Part shown: piece by piece, positions 8,323-17,254 of the stretch
How the letters are laid out: every line of letters starts with the position of its first letter
Position numbering within the stretch: the first letter of the stretch is position 1
NCBI RefSeq assembly: GCF_018913465.1
Contig: NZ_JABAPM010000003.1
Span: 1-64,000, forward strand
Reading direction: 5' to 3'
DNA from: Arcanobacterium phocae
Lineage (GTDB): Bacteria > Actinomycetota > Actinomycetes > Actinomycetales > Actinomycetaceae
Length of the DNA stretch: 64,000 bases
Made by a program: the position numbers and the translations under genes
The notes under the pieces: generated by a model
What the model saw: only the letters and a program-made list of their open reading frames with translations
The model's database searches: none
Told to the model about the DNA's origin: nothing

Positions 8323-9249
8323 GCGTTTTCCTTCCTAGTTTCCTTGTTAAGCATTATTAAAGTGTAGTCTTCGTTAATAAGCTTTGGCGATCCAGCTATC
8401 CGTAGCTAACTCACGTCAGCACCGATATGGAAGTTTCCACACATTCATGTTGTTCTGCATTTATCAAAAGTTTCGCACTACCGATCAGCACATTTCTCAG
8501 CTGATTTCCGCTATCTACCGCTACACATGTTAAGAAGGACGACTAAGAAAACCATCTTAAACACGGAGAAAGTAATCCGTCTAGAAAATACAACAAATAC
8601 ATACACAAACCATATACCCTGGGATACCTGACCCCTCCCCTCCCGGTTCGCCTTACAGGCACAGCGTAGCGATATATCCCCCCCCCGCTGAAAACACAAC
8701 GAAAAGTCTAAAACCCGTACAGACTGACAGCGCCTATACGCGTAGCGGTCATGTGGAGCATAGTTAGGGGTATCGGGTGGGGTTTAGCGGCAAACCTACC
8801 TCACAGCCGACGGCAAGCCTGAACGCGTGTCTGTTGTGGCGTATGTTTTCCTTACTGTAGAGGCCATAACCATTGGCACGATCTGCCACCTCTTAAACGG
8901 TGTCTATACTGTGGACGTCTTAGAGACCAAACGCAAGCACATAAGCCTTGCATAAACGAAAAGTAGACCTGCTACCGTGCGACACTGCCATACGTTAGTA
9001 CCCGAGAAGCACACAATGACGCTGTAACGAACGCGCACAAACACTTAAAGCAAACATGAATGTTTGGTTAAGGAACGTGTTGAAAAGATTGTGGCACGCT
9101 CGCGAATTACTGGCGGGGACATATTCTCCCCTACCGTATTCGCCCTAATATGGACAGCATAATGATATGCCCTATGAATCACTAAACTCCATAAACAGAA
9201 TTCGTTAGCATCGCTCCCAATAAAAAGTCTAAATTTCGATTAAAAACAA
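8323..9249. other. Non-coding stretch with a gene remnant
   Basis: No supportable gene in about 930 bp. The left end (8381-8425) is a diverged copy of the helix-turn-helix remnant at 7070-7160; the minus strand reads ELATDSWIAKAY. A run of nine C lies at about 8678-8686. The rest shows no convincing ORF, tRNA or strong hairpin and looks like decayed DNA. Confidence 0.4.
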
Positions 9250-9798
9250 TTAATCCGCTAAAATATTATCTACAATTTCTTTAATCACAGCAGTTGGAAT
9301 ACACATGAAGTTTTCCTGAGAACTGCTATCATTAACCAACTTAAACCCATACCTCTTATAGTATTCAATTAACGGCTCATTCCTAACATGGAGTACTAAA
9401 AATCGAGCAGCACTATATTTGTTCGCTAAGAGATGTGCTTGAAATGCACCTAACATCAAAAATCTACCCAAGCCCCGCTTCTGATTCTCAACATGAAGAG
9501 CAAATTTACCTAAAAGACGAGCCGGATGTTGACGTGATTCAGAAATACCATCCCTCAACTTCTTCGTGAGCGAACTTCCCAACACTAAATGTTCACTAAG
9601 TGAAAAATAGCCAACAGGAACACCTGGAGTAGCAACCTCAGACATTATCCAAACACGTGATAAGTTTTTTTGATCTTCTTCGAAAGCCCGGTTGCTTAAC
9701 CAATCCCCTAATCTATTGTCGTCATATCCACATGTAAAATCGTTAAGGAAATGATCCGCATCTATAGGTCGAATTTCATACCCCCCAAGGGTTATCAC
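9250..9798 (-). CDS. GNAT acetyltransferase, putative toxin
   Basis: A 182-residue GNAT-fold protein. The acetyl-CoA binding region is visible as ALHVENQKRGLGRFLMLGAF (residues about 100-119, with an R/Q-x-x-G-x-G/A-like KRGLGRF loop). It is followed by the strand-helix ARFLVLHVRNEPLIEYYKRYGFK, with the usual Asn and Tyr near the end of the domain. Size and arrangement resemble TacT/AtaT-type toxins, which acetylate aminoacyl-tRNAs. The gene overlaps the upstream Panacea gene by four bases (ATGA), so antitoxin and toxin are co-translated. The toxin role is inferred from this pairing; a housekeeping acetyltransferase is the alternative. Confidence 0.8.
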   Translation of the reverse strand: MITLGGYEIRPIDADHFLNDFTCGYDDNRLGDWLSNRAFEEDQKNLSRVWIMSEVATPGVPVGYFSLSEHLVLGSSLTKKLRDGISESRQHPARLLGKFALHVENQKRGLGRFLMLGAFQAHLLANKYSAARFLVLHVRNEPLIEYYKRYGFKLVNDSSSQENFMCIPTAVIKEIVDNILAD

Positions 9799-10388
9799 TT
9801 CAAAGCCTTTCGAATCGAACGAACAAAACTTTCAGGAAACTCCCAATCCATCCTTTCTAGAAAATCAAAATGATCCGAACTAAGGTACGTAACCTGTGAT
9901 TCTGGCAATTTCTTTAGTAACTCTTCAGGAGTATCAGTACGCAAAAGAAAATAATCTATAATATCTTCTGCCAATATCTCACTACGCTCACCCGTTCGTT
10001 TACCCCAAGCCTCAATCCAAACTTGTTCTTCATGGGACTTATCTCGTAAACTCCACGTATCAAATTTTCCATAAAAATCAAGAACCGCGTTTAATACTGC
10101 ATCGTAAAATGGATCCGCATCCTGTGGACTGTCTCCAAACGCATCACTAGCGGACTCCATTAATTCACGGCTCACGCTTGTTTTCTTCATATGTGCTGTC
10201 AACAGTTCACCAACAACAGGCCCGTGCTTCATAGCATAGAATTTCTGCCCGAACAATGCTCTACTCGTTAACTTTGCATACCAGCCAAAAGCATAATACA
10301 CAAGCTTCTGGAGCTTTACTGGATGGATCTCGTCTACGTCTGAGAGCCTAAACAGATCTGAAGCAACCATAAAAACTGACTTCTGCAT
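9795..10388 (-). CDS. Panacea (DUF4065/SocA-like) antitoxin
   Basis: A 197-residue protein beginning with the SocA/Panacea signature: ASDLFRLSDVDEIHPVKLQKLVYYAFGWYAK, then KHGPVVGELLTAHMKK. Panacea-domain proteins neutralise many unrelated toxins and are usually encoded directly before or after them. Here the partner is the overlapping GNAT gene downstream. The domain fills residues about 1-150; the C-terminal 45 residues (PESQVTYLSSDHFDFLERMDWEF) may give partner specificity. It is the right-most gene of the element, next to the attachment site, where a module that stabilises the island is often found. Confidence 0.82.
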   Translation of the reverse strand: MQKSVFMVASDLFRLSDVDEIHPVKLQKLVYYAFGWYAKLTSRALFGQKFYAMKHGPVVGELLTAHMKKTSVSRELMESASDAFGDSPQDADPFYDAVLNAVLDFYGKFDTWSLRDKSHEEQVWIEAWGKRTGERSEILAEDIIDYFLLRTDTPEELLKKLPESQVTYLSSDHFDFLERMDWEFPESFVRSIRKALK

Positions 10389-10642
10389 ACCAACAACACC
10401 TCCACCAGCATAAAGAATATGTAAAATCTGTTCCTAACTATACTTGCTTTTCCATACCTGCTATTAAATTGTATCGACAATCACGCACTAATATCGAGTA
10501 ATAAGCAGTTAAAACAAAAAGACTCCCTCTATTTCTGCCTATTTACCGATATACGCCCTATCGAAAATGGGATTAAAACTTTCAACCTTTATATTGAGCG
10601 GTTGCCACCAAGGCTAAATATGATGACTGTTAAGCTTTCCTT

Positions 10643-10660
10643 GTCCCACATACGTCCCAC
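10643..10660. promoter_or_regulatory. Arm-type integrase site, right end
   Basis: This is an exact copy, in the same orientation, of the 18-mer at 497-514. It lies about 65 bp from the tRNA-Thr 3' end. Together with the left copy it marks both ends of the element as binding sites for its integrase. Confidence 0.6.
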
Positions 10661-10723
10661 GAAGCCCTAAAAAGAAACCCGCTGATTTCAACTTTTCGTT
10701 GATATATCAGGGGGAACTACTTG

Positions 10724-10796
10724 AGCCGCCTGTGGGAATCGAACCCACGACCTTCTCATTACGAGTGAGACGCTCTACCGACTGAGCTAAGGCGGC
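10724..10796 (-). tRNA. tRNA-Thr (anticodon CGT)
   Basis: On the minus strand a complete cloverleaf is seen: acceptor GCCGCCT/AGGCGGC, a D-arm with TAGCTCAGTCGGTAGAGC, an anticodon arm TCTCA-CTCGTAA-TGAGA giving anticodon CGT (reads ACG), and a T-arm GTGGG-TTCGATT-CCCAC. No CCA is encoded. Its 3' end faces the element, which uses this gene as integration site. The intact copy shows that integration rebuilt the tRNA. Confidence 0.95.
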
Positions 10797-10925
10797 GGAT
10801 CGAAATGATTTAACTTTCGAACCGTCTGCTTTTACAGCTCTAACAATGTAACTGAATATCACCGTCCAGCACAACTGATTATCGCTAGTTCGCCAACATT
10901 CCGTCATAAATCACATGAATAATTA

Positions 10926-10958
10926 GTGGGTGGGAGGAACTTGGTTCTTCCCACCCAC
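10926..10958 (-). terminator. Probable terminator after peptidase gene
   Basis: A 15-bp hairpin (GTGGGTGGGAGGAAC with one G-T pair, three-base loop) lies 18 bp beyond the stop of the minus-strand peptidase gene. The following T-run on that strand is weak (TAATTATT). Confidence 0.6.
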
Positions 10959-10976
10959 GTACACTAACACGAGCCA

Positions 10977-12545
10977 CTATTTCGCTGGACAGCGTAGTCC
11001 GTCTTTAGGCACAGTGCCATTGAGTAGGTATGCATCCAGTGCGTCCTTGACACAAGTACCAGATGCTCGACCGTATGCGGTATGGCCTTCGCCCTCCCAC
11101 GTCACGAGTACCGCATTCTCAAATGCTTTTTCGAAAGCTACCGCCCAATCATACGGAGTTGCTGGATCGCCCACAGTCCCTACGACAACAATTGGATCCG
11201 AACCCGAGGCAGTAAACCGTTGCGTAATTGGATGATCTGGTTTAGGCATTGCCATACAAGTTCCTTGCGAGTAGCCCATCATGTCGCCAAATAGTGGGGA
11301 CTCTTTCGCTAATTCTTCGCTTAGTCGGTCCCAATCTTCAGGAGTATCTGTGACAACAGTATCGGCACAATTAATGACCGCGTGTGCTTCCATCGAGTTG
11401 TTGGAGTAGGTTCCGCTGGGAGTGCGTCCTACATAAGCATCGAACATGACTTGGAATGTATTTCCGGTGCCTTCATTCTTATATTCTTCAATAGCTTGGG
11501 TCAGGATTGGCCACGAGGCATCATCATAAAGCGGCGTAATAAAACCATAAAGCAAACCCGACTGCGTTAAAGGACGGTTTTCATCTGCAGTGGGCAACGG
11601 GGTTTCTCGCGCATGATCAAACATGGCACGAATTTCTGCCCGAGCTTCATCACGCGTACCGTCAAATGGGCACGACTTTTGTTTCAGGCAATCATCGATG
11701 TAGTTATTCGTTGCCAGCTCAAATCCTTTAAGTTGTGCTTTCAGCTGCTCAAACTCGGACACATCCGAATCGACCGCACCGTCAAGAATCAATCGGCCTA
11801 CATGAGTTGGGAACAATTCCGCATACATGCCACCGAGCTTAGTTCCATAGGAAAAGCCAACATAGTAGAGCTTCGGATCGCCAACGATATGCCGAATAAC
11901 ATCCATATCGCGGGCAGCTTCTTCGGTACCAACATAGGCAACCAAATCACCGGAGTTCTGTGCACATTTTTCGCCGAAATCCTTCTCATCGGCATGCGAT
12001 TGTGCTTTACCAGCTGGAGTTTCTGGGTACACGGTAGCAAGACTCTTATCCAACTCTGCATCAGAGACACAGTCAACCGGGGTAGAATCACCAACTCCTC
12101 GCGGATCAAACCCAACCACATCAAACTTGTCTAAGATCCGCTTAGAAAAGAACTGGAATGCGCTTTCTGCCATTTCTTGGCCCCCACCACCTGGGCCACC
12201 AGGATTTGCCAGCAACGAGCCAATTTTATCTCCATCAGCATGACGCCGTTTGAGTGCTAACTCGATGGTTTTCCCAGTAGGATCAGCATAGTTAAGCGGC
12301 ACCGTAATCGTGGCACAATCTAAACCGATACCGCATTTTTTCCAGGTAACATCCTGCGTATAAAATGGCTCAAGTCCAGCTGGAATCTCCGGCATCTCAG
12401 CTTCAATGGCGTGGGCATCGATTGCCGCGAGTTCAGCTTTTTTCGACTTCCCTGACTCATCACCAGTAAGACCCCAAAGACCACCAGAACAACTGGACAG
12501 TAGGAGTACGGCCGCACTCAAGATGACAGTTAGACGTTTCTTCAT
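10977..12545 (-). CDS. Exported alpha/beta-hydrolase, TAP-like peptidase lipoprotein
   Basis: A 522-residue lipoprotein: MKKRLTVILSAAVLLLSSCSG has a lipobox LLSSC. The enzyme resembles Streptomyces tripeptidyl aminopeptidases, which cleave peptides outside the membrane. The oxyanion loop NPGGPGGGG (about 113-121), the nucleophile elbow GFSYGTKLGG (Ser about 224), and a C-terminal TAP-like domain with GDPATPYDWA and GHTAYG (catalytic Asp and His) are all present. The gene is 27 bp downstream of holB in the same direction, so it may be read from the holB operon. A substrate cannot be assigned. Confidence 0.88.
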   Translation of the reverse strand: MKKRLTVILSAAVLLLSSCSGGLWGLTGDESGKSKKAELAAIDAHAIEAEMPEIPAGLEPFYTQDVTWKKCGIGLDCATITVPLNYADPTGKTIELALKRRHADGDKIGSLLANPGGPGGGGQEMAESAFQFFSKRILDKFDVVGFDPRGVGDSTPVDCVSDAELDKSLATVYPETPAGKAQSHADEKDFGEKCAQNSGDLVAYVGTEEAARDMDVIRHIVGDPKLYYVGFSYGTKLGGMYAELFPTHVGRLILDGAVDSDVSEFEQLKAQLKGFELATNNYIDDCLKQKSCPFDGTRDEARAEIRAMFDHARETPLPTADENRPLTQSGLLYGFITPLYDDASWPILTQAIEEYKNEGTGNTFQVMFDAYVGRTPSGTYSNNSMEAHAVINCADTVVTDTPEDWDRLSEELAKESPLFGDMMGYSQGTCMAMPKPDHPITQRFTASGSDPIVVVGTVGDPATPYDWAVAFEKAFENAVLVTWEGEGHTAYGRASGTCVKDALDAYLLNGTVPKDGLRCPAK

Positions 12546-12571
12546 GTGGTTCCCTACCTATTTTATTCCGC

Positions 12572-13771
12572 TTAACGAAGCCCAACAAGAATACTTTCCA
12601 TCACCAGTTGCGATGGAACATTTGCTTTAAGTCGCGCTCGACCTTGACTAATAAGATCCAGCCTCCTCAGAGTTATCTGAGTTGTAGTACTGCTAGCAAT
12701 ACGATTGATTGCTTGTTCATAATCAATGTTGATCAGTTCTACTTTGGCACCCATTTGTTGTACCAAGACGTCACGATAGAACGCGAGCATATACACCATT
12801 TCCCGATCCAGAATATCGCGCTCTTGCCGGGTTTGACGACGGCGTGCTGCCTCCGCGCTCTCCTTTATTTGACTACGTACCGATGCCGGAATCTTAGACC
12901 CTGCATCCAACCCCAACGCAGCCATGCGTTGTTCTTCTAATGCTTTACTATCTTCTTCTTGGAGATCTTTTTTCGTGAGTTCCCCGCCGCGCATAGCAAC
13001 CGTATCAGCAAGCAGATGTGCTCCTAAAGCGGCATCTCCCACGCCTTTTATTTTTGCTAATACGTTCAATGTATTCGTTCGGATCGCGGCTGCTTGCGGA
13101 TCAGTAGCTAAGGCGCGTGCAACACCAATATGCGATTGTGCTGCTCGCGCTGCAACATGGGCAAGTTTAGGCTCTACTCCATCACGCTGAACAAGTAGAT
13201 CTGCAACTAAAGAAGCGTGCGGCGTCACGAGGTTAACATTGCGGCACCGCGAGCGAATCGTTGGCAACACATCGGCGGCCGCGGCAGTGCACAGCATCCA
13301 TACCGTGCGAGCTCCCGGTTCCTCAATTGCTTTCAACAACACATTAGTGGTTCGAGTAAGCATCCGATCGGCATCTTCGATGATAATAATGCGCCAAGCA
13401 CCACTGGTAGGAGCCACATAGGAACGAGCAACGTATTCCCGCACGTTCTCAGCACTAATTGTCACCTGATCAGTAGAGACTAGGGTGACATCAGGATGAT
13501 TACGTTCCAACACAGACCGGCATTGTGGACACTGCCCACAACCAGCCACTGGGCCAGTACACAATAATGCTCCAGCCAAACTTAATGCGGCCAACGATCT
13601 CCCAGAACCGGGCGGCCCAGTGAACAGCCATGCTTGGCTCATTGCTTGGCCGGCAACGTGCTCCGCATTCGTATCCGCTATCCGAGCCTGGGAACTACGA
13701 GCAGCATCGGCTGCCCGTTGCAGTTCATGTACTGCAACTTCCTGCCCCACTAAGCCATCGAAAATAGTCAT
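12572..13771 (-). CDS. holB: DNA polymerase III subunit delta'
   Basis: A 399-residue clamp-loader subunit. Residues about 1-230 form the AAA+ core: MTIFDGLVGQEVAVHELQRA, P-loop GPPGSGRSLAAL (about 52-63), a zinc-binding set CGQCPQCRSVLERNHPD, the segment IIIEDADRMLTRTTNVLLKAIEEP and SRCRNVNL. The C-terminal third is the helical collar domain used for pentamer assembly. With the polymerase clamp loader it opens the sliding clamp at primed sites. It lies two bases after tmk, as in many bacteria, and topA is further upstream in the same operon. Mycobacteria have the homologous gene near topA. Confidence 0.92.
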   Translation of the reverse strand: MTIFDGLVGQEVAVHELQRAADAARSSQARIADTNAEHVAGQAMSQAWLFTGPPGSGRSLAALSLAGALLCTGPVAGCGQCPQCRSVLERNHPDVTLVSTDQVTISAENVREYVARSYVAPTSGAWRIIIIEDADRMLTRTTNVLLKAIEEPGARTVWMLCTAAAADVLPTIRSRCRNVNLVTPHASLVADLLVQRDGVEPKLAHVAARAAQSHIGVARALATDPQAAAIRTNTLNVLAKIKGVGDAALGAHLLADTVAMRGGELTKKDLQEEDSKALEEQRMAALGLDAGSKIPASVRSQIKESAEAARRRQTRQERDILDREMVYMLAFYRDVLVQQMGAKVELINIDYEQAINRIASSTTTQITLRRLDLISQGRARLKANVPSQLVMESILVGLR

Positions 13772-13773
13772 GT

Positions 13774-14439
13774 TTAGATATTACTGGAGTGGTCCGACAT
13801 AGTTTCATGGCGTTCGCTCTCAGATTTATTCATCGCTAAAATCCGCCCCACTGCACCTTGGATATGCTGAGCAATCTCTGCGATTTCCGCTGTACCATCA
13901 ATTACTATCCACCGTTGCGGCTCTGCCTGTGCCAATTGCAAAAACTCTTCGCGCACTCGTTGATGGAATGCCACACCAGCCGATTCGAGCCGATCTTTTT
14001 CCGCACCAACCCGGGCTTTGCCGGTTTCTACTGGCACGTCAAGCAAGAAGGTTATGTCCGGCATCCGCCCTTGGACAGCCCAGAGCGATAAGTCACGCAC
14101 CTCATCTTTACCTAGTGCCCGCGCAGCACCTTGATAGGCCACTGACGAATCCAGGTATCGGTCCGTAATGACGATCTCACCCCGGCTAAGTGCCGGCGCG
14201 ATTTTTGTATCCATGTTTTGCGCCCGGTCCGCAGCATACAACAGAGCTTCGGCACGGGCACTGACTTCCCCACCATATAAAAGCAGTTGACGAATCTGTG
14301 CACCTAGCTCAGTTCCACCCGGCTCCCGAGTCACGACGACGGTATGCCCCTGTTCAGTTAACCATCGAGTCAGCAACTGAACTTGGGTTGATTTACCAGC
14401 ACCATCGCCACCTTCGAACGATATGAACAACCCAGCCAT
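13774..14439 (-). CDS. tmk: Thymidylate kinase
   Basis: A 221-residue enzyme phosphorylating dTMP to dTDP. The start at 14439 gives the expected N-terminus MAGLFISFEGGDGAGKSTQ with the P-loop at residues about 9-17. The ORF extends further upstream, but only through the arginine-rich shadow of the topA tail. The DR(Y/F) motif is TDRYLDSSVAYQG, and TREPGG is present. The start lies one base after the topA stop, and holB follows two bases after its stop, so the three genes form one operon supplying DNA precursors and replication parts. The C-terminus is slightly longer than usual (MNKSESERHETMSDHSSNI). Confidence 0.93.
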   Translation of the reverse strand: MAGLFISFEGGDGAGKSTQVQLLTRWLTEQGHTVVVTREPGGTELGAQIRQLLLYGGEVSARAEALLYAADRAQNMDTKIAPALSRGEIVITDRYLDSSVAYQGAARALGKDEVRDLSLWAVQGRMPDITFLLDVPVETGKARVGAEKDRLESAGVAFHQRVREEFLQLAQAEPQRWIVIDGTAEIAEIAQHIQGAVGRILAMNKSESERHETMSDHSSNI

Positions 14440-14440
14440 A

Positions 14441-17167
14441 TTATGCCTTCTTCGTCGTCGATTTCTTCGTCGTCGCCTTAGTAGCCGTCTTCTTTTTCGC
14501 GGTAGCCTTCTTCTTCCCGGCACCACTAACAGTCCGCTTAGTGGCATTGCGCTTCTTCGGACCGCCCTGCTCGGCAATCTTCAATCGTCGCTGAACAAGC
14601 AAATCCTGCGCCCGCTCCGCCGTAATCTGGTTCGGATCTTCAGAACGTGGCAACGACGCATTCGTCTCACCATCGGTGACGTAAAGACCGAAGCGGCCAT
14701 CTTTCAGCAAAATTGTTCCACCCGAAACCGGATCTTTACCTAACTCAGCTAACGGTGGTTGCGCCTGACGCTTTCCACGTTGCTTCGGTTGAGCAAAAAT
14801 CTCCTTGGCCTGATCGAGAGTAATCGTAAAGATTTGTTCCTCAGATTCTAGCGACCGCGAATCAGACCCCTTCTTCATATACGGACCAAACCGGCCATTG
14901 TGAATCGTCACAGGTTCATCGTCTAACTCACCAAGTTCACGCGGCAAAGACAACAACTGCAACGCCTGATCAATCGTCACCGTTTCCGGATCCATCGACT
15001 TAAATAGCGATGCTGTTGCTGGCTTCGGCTTAACCTTCGAGATTTTCCCGGTAGGAGTGAGCTGCACGGCGTCGTCGGGAACAACTTCTGAAACATACGG
15101 ACCAAACCGGCCATCTTTGACGACGACGTCCCAGCCTTTCTCGTTCTGACCCAAAACTCGATCTTCAGCCATAGCAGTATCAAGAATCTCGTGAGCACGC
15201 TCAACCGTGAGCTCGTCTGGCGAAACATCAGTTGGCACTGAGGCGCGTTTCCCGGGTGTTCCATCTGGATTCGTCTGCTCCAAATATGGACCATAGCGAC
15301 CCACCCGCACTGCGATGGAATCGCCGATTTCAATCGTGTTCACTGCACGAGCGTCAATGTCACCCAAGCCATCAACCTGTGCTTGCAAGCCCTGCTTGCC
15401 GTTATCACCGCGATAGAAATTACCCAAATACTCCACTGGGTTTTCATTACCGGCAGCGATCTTATCCAGATCCTCTTCCATATCCGCGGTGAAGTCATAG
15501 TTCACCAAATCAGGAAGGTTCTCTTCGAGCAAACGGATAACTGCGAACGCCAACCAAGTTGGCACTAGTGCTTGACCTTTACGATCCACATAGCCACGAT
15601 CCGTAATAGTAGAAATTGTTGCCGCATAAGTTGATGGGCGACCAATCCCTTTTTCTTCCAAGGTTTTCACCAACGAAGCTTCAGTGTAGCGTGGCGGTGG
15701 CGCAGTTTCGTGACCCCCAGCTTGCGAGCTAATATTATGGATCTTTTCGCCTTCGCTCAGCTCTGGCAATCGCGATTCGGCTTGTTCTTCATAACGTTTC
15801 TTATCTTTGCCTTCTTCATAGGCAGCCATGAAACCAGGGAAGGTAATAATTGTTCCCGAAGCACCTAACTGTGCTTGGTTGCCACCATTACCGCCTAGAT
15901 CTGCAACCATCCGAACGGACGCCGTTGAACCGGTAGCGTCTGCCATCTGCGAGGCAACTGTTCGTTTCCAGATCAATTCGTAGAGTTCATACTCGCGGCC
16001 ACGCAACTGGTTAGCAACTTGCGCTGGGGTACGGAACGAATCGCCAGCTGGGCGAATAGCTTCGTGGGCTTCTTGCGCGCCCTTCGACTTTGTTGCATAT
16101 GCCCGTGGCTTGTCCGGTAACGAGGCTGCCCCATACATTTCTTTGATCTGGGAACGTGCGGCCTGCACCGCTTGCGACGACAAATTCACCGAATCGGTAC
16201 GCATGTAGGTGATAAAACCATTTTCATACAAGGACTGCGCCACTCGCATCGTATCGCGTGAGTTCATGTGTAGCTTACGCGATGCTTCCTGCTGCAACGT
16301 TGACGTTGTAAACGGCGCTGCTGGACGACGACGATACGGTTTCGTCTCAACCCGTACCACCTGAGACGTACCGTGGCTTAACGCATCCGCGATAGTCTTG
16401 GCATCGTCTTGATTGAGAACGCGAACGCCATCGGCTACCGACTTTGGTTTGAGAGAGCCGTCGTCGTTAAAATCTTTTCCGACCGCAACGCGAGCGCCGT
16501 CGACGTCGAGAAGTTTCGCAGAAAAAGCTTCACTGTCTTTTTGCAGATCAACCGAAACGTCCCAGTATCCGGCTGGAACAAAAGCCATCCGCTCACGTTC
16601 GCGCTCAACGATAAGCCGCGTCGTTACTGACTGGACTCGCCCAGCAGACAAACTCGGCGCAACTTTACGCCAGAGCAACGGCGAAACTTCATACCCCACC
16701 AAGCGATCCAAAATTCGCCGTGTTTCTTGCGCGTCAACCAACTTCGTATCAACATCACGAGTGGCCTCCAACGCACGCTGAATCGCCTCTTTAGTAATTT
16801 CGTGGAACACCATGCGCTTAACCGGAATCTTCGGCTTAAGAACTTCGAGCAGATGCCAAGCAATGGCTTCCCCCTCGCGGTCCTCATCAGTTGCGAGCCA
16901 GAGTTCGTCGGCCTTCTTCAACGCCGCCTTGAGTTCACTGACTTTCTTCTTCTTATCCGGGTTCACCACATAATACGGCTCGAAATTGTTCTCCACATTC
17001 ACTGCAAACTTACCGAATGGACCCTTTTTCATGTCCGCCGGCAGATCTGACGGCTTCGGCAAATCACGAATGTGTCCAATACTGGCAGTCACATCGTACT
17101 CATCGCCCAAATAGTTGGCGATAGTGCGCGCCTTGGCAGGAGACTCTACAATCACGAGCTTAGTCAC
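14441..17167 (-). CDS. topA: DNA topoisomerase I
   Basis: A 908-residue type IA topoisomerase that relaxes negative supercoils. The TOPRIM domain at the N-terminus starts MTKLVIVESPAKARTI and carries ATDEDREGEAIAWHL. The active-site tyrosine is in GFITYMRTDSVNLS (about residue 340). The C-terminal region has several Topo_C repeats, each with a GRFGPYV/M/L-type motif (RYGPYLEQ, RFGPYVSE, RFGPYMKK, RFGLYVTD), then a lysine-rich tail from about residue 870. This architecture without zinc fingers is typical of Actinobacteria. The start is GTG after aagga. It is the first gene of the topA-tmk-holB operon. Confidence 0.96.
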   Translation of the reverse strand: MTKLVIVESPAKARTIANYLGDEYDVTASIGHIRDLPKPSDLPADMKKGPFGKFAVNVENNFEPYYVVNPDKKKKVSELKAALKKADELWLATDEDREGEAIAWHLLEVLKPKIPVKRMVFHEITKEAIQRALEATRDVDTKLVDAQETRRILDRLVGYEVSPLLWRKVAPSLSAGRVQSVTTRLIVERERERMAFVPAGYWDVSVDLQKDSEAFSAKLLDVDGARVAVGKDFNDDGSLKPKSVADGVRVLNQDDAKTIADALSHGTSQVVRVETKPYRRRPAAPFTTSTLQQEASRKLHMNSRDTMRVAQSLYENGFITYMRTDSVNLSSQAVQAARSQIKEMYGAASLPDKPRAYATKSKGAQEAHEAIRPAGDSFRTPAQVANQLRGREYELYELIWKRTVASQMADATGSTASVRMVADLGGNGGNQAQLGASGTIITFPGFMAAYEEGKDKKRYEEQAESRLPELSEGEKIHNISSQAGGHETAPPPRYTEASLVKTLEEKGIGRPSTYAATISTITDRGYVDRKGQALVPTWLAFAVIRLLEENLPDLVNYDFTADMEEDLDKIAAGNENPVEYLGNFYRGDNGKQGLQAQVDGLGDIDARAVNTIEIGDSIAVRVGRYGPYLEQTNPDGTPGKRASVPTDVSPDELTVERAHEILDTAMAEDRVLGQNEKGWDVVVKDGRFGPYVSEVVPDDAVQLTPTGKISKVKPKPATASLFKSMDPETVTIDQALQLLSLPRELGELDDEPVTIHNGRFGPYMKKGSDSRSLESEEQIFTITLDQAKEIFAQPKQRGKRQAQPPLAELGKDPVSGGTILLKDGRFGLYVTDGETNASLPRSEDPNQITAERAQDLLVQRRLKIAEQGGPKKRNATKRTVSGAGKKKATAKKKTATKATTKKSTTKKA

Positions 17168-17254
17168 GTTACATCCTTATATATAGGAAAGGAATCGGTT
17201 CTGGTTGTAAACATACCTCATGTTCGGTTCGAAAACCCACAGCAATCCACAGAC

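Larger units (their letters stand above)
332..10748. mobile_element. Integrated element at tRNA-Thr (satellite- or ICE-like)
   Basis: The element lies between an intact tRNA-Thr on the right and a degenerate copy of the 3' part of that tRNA on the left. A tyrosine integrase starts about 160 bp inside the left end. The same 18-bp sequence (497-514 and 10643-10660) lies just inside both ends, as expected for arm-type integrase sites. Cargo includes an excisionase-like protein, a DUF3631-like ATPase, a repeat-rich origin-like segment, a lipoprotein, a HIRAN protein and a Panacea/GNAT pair. No capsid, tail, relaxase or conjugation genes are seen. A phage satellite or a decayed or mobilisable island is therefore more likely than a full prophage or a self-transmissible element. 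That classification is inference; the boundaries rest on the repeats. Confidence 0.75.

Noticed and set aside
10707-10907. 66-codon minus-strand frame over tRNA-Thr
   Set aside because: It is a translation of the tRNA itself (AALAQSVERLTRNEKVVGSIPTG is typical of translated tRNA genes).
14440-14577. Upstream extension of tmk with an arginine-rich N-terminus
   Set aside because: It runs through the repetitive lysine tail of topA in another frame; the true start follows the topA stop by one base.
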